NCBI GenBank assembly: GCA_038230035.1
Contig: JBBRNX010000003.1
Coordinates: forward strand, 62,001 to 126,000
Reading direction: 5' to 3'
Origin: Gaiella sp038230035
GTDB lineage: Bacteria > Actinomycetota > Thermoleophilia > Gaiellales > Gaiellaceae
Length of the DNA stretch: 64,000 nt
Shown here: positions 59,915 through 64,000 of the stretch, one piece after another
Position numbering within the stretch: position 1 is the stretch's first letter
Layout: each line of letters opens with the position of its first letter
The notes under the pieces: generated by a model
Databases searched by the model: none
Told to the model about the DNA's origin: nothing
What the model saw: the letters and a program-made list of their open reading frames with translations, nothing else
Program-made: the position numbers and the translations under genes

Positions 59915-61093
59915 GTGCCCAGCTGGCTCGCCCGCCGCAGCGAGGCCGACCGGCGGCTCCTCGTCCTCATTGCGCTCCTGACGCTGGCCGCTGCGGTGCA
60001 GCACTGGTACACGATCGCCGACGGCATCCGCGTGCAGTTCGCGCACGACGTCAGCTCGTACCTCGTCATCGCGCGCGCCGCTCCATCGCTGCCCACGACC
60101 GGTGTGCTGCAGCCGTTCGCCGAGCGAATCCCCGTGCACTGGGTCGTCGGCGTCATCTCCAACGCCGGGATCTCGTTGGATCTCGTCTACCGAGTCGGGA
60201 TGTTCGCCTGCCTGTTCGCAATCGTCTTCGCCGTGCACGCCACATTGACCGCGATCGGGCTCTCGACGGACGAGTATGGCCTGGCAATGGCCGCGCTCGT
60301 GGCGAGTGCGTACCCATTCCACTACCTGCTCGCCTCGCCGGGGATGCTGTCGGACGCAACCCTCGTTCTCGGCGTCGCGATCCTGCTGCTCGGCTTCGCA
60401 CGCGGCCGTCTGTGGATCGTCCTGCTCGGGCTCGCTCTAGGCACAGCCGGGCGCCAGACAATGGTCCCCGTTGCACTCGTCGCAGCCGTGTGGGCGTTCG
60501 TCTCGCCCGCGTGGTCGCACGCGCGCTGGCGGGTCGCGACCGCGTGCTTGGCGCTTCCCGCAGGGATCTACCTCGCGCTCAACCTGGCAGCGCGCAGCTT
60601 CGGCTATCCCGAGCCGGGCGGTCTGCACGACCTCAGCGTGCTTGGTTTCTTCACCAGCCCGTGGGATCTGACGCTGCATTTCGGACGGGTAACTCTCGGC
60701 GTCTTGGTTCCCGTAGGGCTGGCGCTCGGCGCCTGGCTCCGTACACGTAACCCATTACCCCGCGGCGCTCTGCTCGTCGCGACGGCTGTCGCCGCTCAGC
60801 CGCTCGTCCTCGGCCCGTCGTCCAACGGAGGCAACGAGCCGCGCCTTGCCGGACTCGCAGCTCCCGCTCTCGTCGTCGCCGCGGGGGCGCTCCTGCAGGG
60901 CGCGCGCCTGACCCGTCAAGAGACAGCAATCGCAGCCGTGGCGATCGTCGTCGCGGGTCTGCACAGCCGCTATACGCACAGCCCATTACTCCGGAACTAC
61001 GTCTGGGCGGGGGCCGAGCTCGTCGCTGCGATGACGCTCGTCGCGGTACTCGCTCGCCGAAGCGAAGCCGGCGAGCGACAATCCCCGGCATGA
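59915..61093 (+). CDS. Polytopic membrane protein of unknown function
   Basis: 392-aa protein with about 10 membrane helices. The first loop, IRVQFAHDVSSYLVIARAAP, has an Asp in the position of GT-C catalytic residues, and YPFHYLLASPGMLSDATLVL resembles the PMT-like proteins of the locus, but no extracytoplasmic domain follows. The GTG start is set by a -10-like hexamer. It overlaps pgi by 4 bp, so pgi is translated from the same message. Confidence 0.7.
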   Translation: MPSWLARRSEADRRLLVLIALLTLAAAVQHWYTIADGIRVQFAHDVSSYLVIARAAPSLPTTGVLQPFAERIPVHWVVGVISNAGISLDLVYRVGMFACLFAIVFAVHATLTAIGLSTDEYGLAMAALVASAYPFHYLLASPGMLSDATLVLGVAILLLGFARGRLWIVLLGLALGTAGRQTMVPVALVAAVWAFVSPAWSHARWRVATACLALPAGIYLALNLAARSFGYPEPGGLHDLSVLGFFTSPWDLTLHFGRVTLGVLVPVGLALGAWLRTRNPLPRGALLVATAVAAQPLVLGPSSNGGNEPRLAGLAAPALVVAAGALLQGARLTRQETAIAAVAIVVAGLHSRYTHSPLLRNYVWAGAELVAAMTLVAVLARRSEAGERQSPA

Positions 61094-62712
61094 CGACACC
61101 ATTGCGCCAGCGTCCAGCCTTCCGGGCACTCGAGACGCATCACCGCGAGATCGCAGACCTCCATCTCCGCGACCTCTTCGCTGCCGATCCTTTGCGCGGC
61201 ACACGTCTCACCGCTGAAGCCGCTGGCCTCTATCTCGACTACTCGAAGCACCGCGTGACCGACGAGACGATCGCCCTGCTGCTCCAGCTCGCCGGGGAGA
61301 GCGGGCTTCGCGAGCGGATCGACGCCATGTTCCGCGGCGACCGGATCAACAGCACCGAGAACCGCTCCGTCCTCCACACTGCGCTCCGGCTGCCGCGCGA
61401 CGCGACGCTCGTCGTAGACGGTCGCGACATCGTCGCTGAGGTCCACGAGGTGCTCGACCGCATGGGCGCGTTCGCGCAGCGGCTCCGCTCGGGCGAGTGG
61501 CTCGGGCACAACGGGCAGCAGATCCGCAACGTCGTGAACATCGGCATCGGCGGCTCTGATCTCGGGCCTGTGATGGCGTACGAGGCGCTCCGCCACTACT
61601 CACGCCGCGACATGACGTTCCGCTTCGTATCCAACGTCGACGGCACGGACATCGCCGAGGCAACTCGCGACCTCGACCCAGCCCAGACGCTCTTCGTCGT
61701 TTCGTCGAAGACCTTCACGACGCTCGAGACGCTGACCAACGCGCATTCGGCACGTGCGTGGCTGATCGCCGGTCTCGGCGGCGACGAGTCGGCGGTCGCG
61801 AAGCACTTCGTCGCCGTCTCCACCAACGCAGCGGAGGTCGAGAAGTTCGGTATCGACACAGCCAACATGTTCGGTTTCTGGGACTGGGTCGGCGGCCGCT
61901 ACTCGATGGACTCGGCGATCGGTCTCTCGACGATGCTCGCGATCGGCCCCGACGCGTTCGCCGAGCTCCTCGCCGGCTTCCATGAGGTAGACGAGCACTT
62001 CCGCTCCGCTTCATTCGACCTGAATCTCCCGGTCCTCATGGGTTTGCTCGCTGTCTGGTACCGCAACTTCTTCGGCACGCAGACGGTCGCCGTACTGCCG
62101 TACGACCAGTACCTGAAGCGCTTCCCGGCCTATCTCCAGCAGCTGACGATGGAGTCGAACGGCAAGCGCGTCACGCTCGCGGGAGCCGACGTCGACTACG
62201 AAACCGGCGCCGTGTACTGGGGCGAGCCCGGCACGAACGGCCAGCACTCCTTCTACCAGCTCATCCATCAGGGAACCTCGCTGATCCCGTGCGACTTCAT
62301 CGGCTTCTCCCGCAGCCTCAACCCGCTCGGCAACCACCACGACATCCTCACCGCGAACCTGCTCGCCCAGACGGAGGCGCTCGCCTTCGGCAAGACGGTT
62401 GCCGAGGTCGAGGCGGAGGGAACGGCGCCCGAGCTGGTTCCGCACCGGACCTTCCCCGGCAACCGGCCGACCTCCACGATCCTCGCCGACGAGCTGACGC
62501 CGCGTGTCCTCGGCTCGCTCGTCGCCCTCTACGAGCACAGCGTGTTCACGCAAGGCGTGATCTGGGATGTCGACTCGTTCGACCAATGGGGCGTCGAGCT
62601 CGGCAAGGTGCTCGCCGTGCGGCTCATACCCGAGCTCTCGAGCGACTCCCCGCCCGAGCACGACTCGTCGACGAACGCGCTCATCGAGCGCTATCGCAGC
62701 AGACGGCGCTGA
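61090..62712 (+). CDS. pgi: Glucose-6-phosphate isomerase
   Basis: 540-aa enzyme interconverting glucose-6-P and fructose-6-P. NIGIGGSDLGPVMAYEAL is the sugar-phosphate site, VGGRYSMDSAIGLSTMLAIG matches PGI signature 1 and FDQWGVELGKVLA signature 2; KTFTTLET also fits. Length is that of the long bacterial/eukaryotic form. ATG 61090 overlaps the upstream stop (ATGA). Fructose-6-P is the entry to GDP-mannose and UDP-GlcNAc, so it also serves the polysaccharide locus. Confidence 0.95.
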   Translation: MTTPLRQRPAFRALETHHREIADLHLRDLFAADPLRGTRLTAEAAGLYLDYSKHRVTDETIALLLQLAGESGLRERIDAMFRGDRINSTENRSVLHTALRLPRDATLVVDGRDIVAEVHEVLDRMGAFAQRLRSGEWLGHNGQQIRNVVNIGIGGSDLGPVMAYEALRHYSRRDMTFRFVSNVDGTDIAEATRDLDPAQTLFVVSSKTFTTLETLTNAHSARAWLIAGLGGDESAVAKHFVAVSTNAAEVEKFGIDTANMFGFWDWVGGRYSMDSAIGLSTMLAIGPDAFAELLAGFHEVDEHFRSASFDLNLPVLMGLLAVWYRNFFGTQTVAVLPYDQYLKRFPAYLQQLTMESNGKRVTLAGADVDYETGAVYWGEPGTNGQHSFYQLIHQGTSLIPCDFIGFSRSLNPLGNHHDILTANLLAQTEALAFGKTVAEVEAEGTAPELVPHRTFPGNRPTSTILADELTPRVLGSLVALYEHSVFTQGVIWDVDSFDQWGVELGKVLAVRLIPELSSDSPPEHDSSTNALIERYRSRRR

Positions 62713-62741
62713 CCGAGTCCACCCGCCGATCCGACCTCGGC

Positions 62742-62769
62742 TTGACAAGAAGTGCACTCGCGATATATC
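62742..62769 (+). promoter_or_regulatory. Promoter of padR: TTGACA, 16-bp spacer, TATATC
   Basis: A consensus -35 TTGACA (62742-62747) and -10 TATATC (62764-62769) precede the only gene in the window with a strong Shine-Dalgarno (AGGAG, 62793-62797) 8 nt before its ATG. Confidence 0.7.
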
Positions 62770-62774
62770 GTGAG
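62757..62774. promoter_or_regulatory. Probable PadR operator CTCGCGATATATCGTGAG
   Basis: An 18-bp palindrome with a single mismatch, lying over the -10. PadR regulators typically bind AT-centred palindromes at their own promoters, so autorepression is likely. Confidence 0.6.
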
Positions 62775-62805
62775 CTCTCGTAATGGCAAGAAAGGAGTTA
62801 CACAC

Positions 62806-63426
62806 ATGACCGCATTCGCAGTCACCCCCGTCACCCCCGTCAAAAGGGGCGGCCGGCGCCGGTGCCGCCGCGAAGGCTGGTTCCTCATGACGGAGGAACC
62901 CCGACGCCGACGCCGCGGACACCGCCCCGGACGACACGGCAGCATGCGCGGCTTCCTCGGCCCCGGCTCGAGAGCCGGTCGCGGCGACATCCGGGCGGCG
63001 ATTCTCGCCCTGCTGGGAGAGAGCCCGATGCACGGCTACCAGATCATGGGCGAGCTGAGCGACCGCTCAGGTGGCGTCTGGCGCCCGAGCCCCGGCTCGG
63101 TCTACCCGACGCTCCAGCTGCTGCAGGACGAAGGACTCGTCAGCAGCACGGAGTCCGAAGGAGGCCGACGGATCTTCAAGCTCACCGACGACGGCCGAAC
63201 CGCCGTCGAAGCGCTCGAGACACCCGCACCATGGGAAGCCGTCGCCGACGAAACGGAGTCGTCAGCCGTCGAGCTACGCGACCTCGTCTTCCAGGTGATG
63301 GCCGCCGCGCGGCAGGTCGTTCACGCCGGAGACGCCGACCACCTGGTGCAGGCGAAGGATGTCCTGACAGAGACGCGCCAGCGCCTCTACCGCATCCTCG
63401 CCGGCGACAACACCAAGCCCGAGTAG
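62806..63426 (+). CDS. PadR family transcriptional regulator
   Basis: 206-aa regulator. Residues 1-60 are a Gly/Arg-rich, positively charged arm (TEEPRRRRRGHRPGRHGSMR). The winged HTH follows: RAAILALLGESPMHGYQIMG, then PSPGSVYPTLQLLQDEGLV and GRRIFKLTDDGR. The C-terminal ~70 residues are the PadR dimerisation helix. ATG 62806 is chosen for its AGGAG; an earlier frame opening at 62752 would run through the promoter. Targets other than itself are unknown; it lies between pgi and pgl. Confidence 0.88.
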   Translation: MTAFAVTPVTPVKRGGRRRCRREGWFLMTEEPRRRRRGHRPGRHGSMRGFLGPGSRAGRGDIRAAILALLGESPMHGYQIMGELSDRSGGVWRPSPGSVYPTLQLLQDEGLVSSTESEGGRRIFKLTDDGRTAVEALETPAPWEAVADETESSAVELRDLVFQVMAAARQVVHAGDADHLVQAKDVLTETRQRLYRILAGDNTKPE

Positions 63427-63434
63427 CCGGAAGC

Positions 63435-63467
63435 GGGGAACGCGCTCGTCCAACGAGCGCGTTCCCC
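63435..63467 (+). terminator. Strong stem-loop after padR
   Basis: GGGGAACGCGCTCG (63435-63448) pairs perfectly with CGAGCGCGTTCCCC (63454-63467) around TCCAA. Flanking GGAAGC and GCTTCC extend the base of the stem. No T-run follows, so it is a GC-rich stem of the kind that ends many actinobacterial transcripts. Confidence 0.7.
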
Positions 63468-63484
63468 CCGGCTTCCTGCGCTCG

Positions 63485-63490
63485 TATGCT
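63485..63490 (+). promoter_or_regulatory. Putative -10 element TATGCT
   Basis: TATGCT is 6 nt upstream of GTG 63497, just beyond the stem-loop. Confidence 0.5.
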
Positions 63491-63496
63491 GCGGGC

Positions 63497-64000
63497 GTGA
63501 CCGCGCTGTCGATCCATCCCGACGGGGAGACCACCGCGCAAGCAGCAGCCGCCCTACTTGCGGAACTCATCGGCAACGCGCAGGCGGCGCGAGATGTCGC
63601 GCACGTCGCGCTCGCCGGCGGAAACACGCCGCGTCGGACCTACGAGCTGCTCGGCCCGCTACTGGACGATCCGGCGAGCGTCGAGTGGTGGTTCGGCGAC
63701 GAACGCTGCGTCCCGCCTGACGACCCAGATTCGAACTACCAGCTGATCACGAAGACGCTCCTCCGCACGCCGACGATCCCCCCTCACAGAGTCCACCGCA
63801 TACGAGGCGAGCTGCCACCGGAAGAGGCGGCGGAGCTGTACGAAGCGGAGCTACGCGGCGCGGCGCCAGTCCACAACGACTTCCCCAAGCTCGATGTCGC
63901 GTTCCTCGGCCTCGGCGAGGACGGCCATACGGCGTCGCTCTTCCCTGGCGATCCCGCGCTCGAGATCGACGACCGCCTAGCCGTTCCAGTCGTAGCCGTG
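63497..64000 (+). CDS. pgl: 6-phosphogluconolactonase, N-terminal part
   Basis: 168 codons from GTG 63497 to the window end, all open. ALAGGNTPRRTYELL, VEWWFGDERCVPPDDPDSNY and FLGLGEDGHTASLFPGD are the three signature segments of DevB/SOL-type 6-phosphogluconolactonase, which hydrolyses the lactone in the oxidative pentose phosphate pathway. The family is about 230-250 aa, so roughly the last third is missing. A -10-like hexamer 6 nt upstream suggests a leaderless transcript independent of padR. Confidence 0.92.
   Translation, partial: MTALSIHPDGETTAQAAAALLAELIGNAQAARDVAHVALAGGNTPRRTYELLGPLLDDPASVEWWFGDERCVPPDDPDSNYQLITKTLLRTPTIPPHRVHRIRGELPPEEAAELYEAELRGAAPVHNDFPKLDVAFLGLGEDGHTASLFPGDPALEIDDRLAVPVVAV

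Overview
The window is high-GC, gene-dense bacterial DNA with many GTG and TTG starts and many 4-bp stop/start overlaps (ATGA, GTGA, TTGA). It carries a complete F420 gene set (cofC, cofD, cofE and an F420:NADP oxidoreductase), hemE-hemH, a DsbA/VKOR disulfide pair and a PadR regulator. Together these suggest an actinobacterium, most likely a deep-branching Thermoleophilia/Gaiellales-type lineage. That assignment is inference from gene content, not a phylogeny.

Layout. 0-1.4 kb: the end of a dipeptide/oligopeptide ABC operon (two ATPases). 1.4-4.1 kb: a worn signalling patch with a small LuxR-type regulator whose start codon lies in a predicted hairpin, an HD-GYP c-di-GMP phosphodiesterase, a LuxR gene with two compensating frameshifts, and the frameshifted remnant of a BON domain. 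4.1-8.2 kb: gamma-glutamyltransferase, a cupin, an FAD amine oxidase of the sarcosine-oxidase family, and DsbA plus VKOR. 8.2-16 kb, minus strand: one tightly packed run, hemE-hemH-GNAT-wzt-small protein-cofC-cofD-npdG-cofE-class II aldolase, in which heme and F420 synthesis appear to be co-transcribed. 16-60 kb: a very large surface-polysaccharide locus. 61-64 kb: pgi, padR and the start of the 6-phosphogluconolactonase gene.

The polysaccharide locus has two chain-initiating enzymes (a WecA-type protein fused to a CapD-like N-terminal half, and a WbaP/CpsE-type phosphotransferase). It has about a dozen GT4-type and two GT2 glycosyltransferases and six large GT-C-like or otherwise polytopic membrane proteins. 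Sugar-nucleotide genes are two Gmd/dehydratase-type genes, a GDP-fucose synthase, a GalE-like epimerase and UDP-xylose synthase. There are two Wzx/MurJ-type flippases, an O-antigen ligase/polymerase and a complete Wzm/Wzt ABC exporter. So both Wzy-type and ABC-type export are encoded, with fucose, xylose and possibly galactose as likely building blocks.

Regulation. At eleven gene starts a TAnnnT hexamer (often TAGACT) sits 6-8 nt upstream of the start codon with no Shine-Dalgarno in between, which is the arrangement expected for leaderless mRNAs. Several divergent intergenic gaps also carry palindromes: a four-copy TTGGCAC array at 17668-17737, a perfect 16-bp site at 34914-34929, and an inverted repeat over the putative -10 of the ligase gene. 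Two related palindromes lie at 28979-29095. Four genes carry frameshifts that are repaired by restoring one or two bases; they may be real decay or assembly errors.
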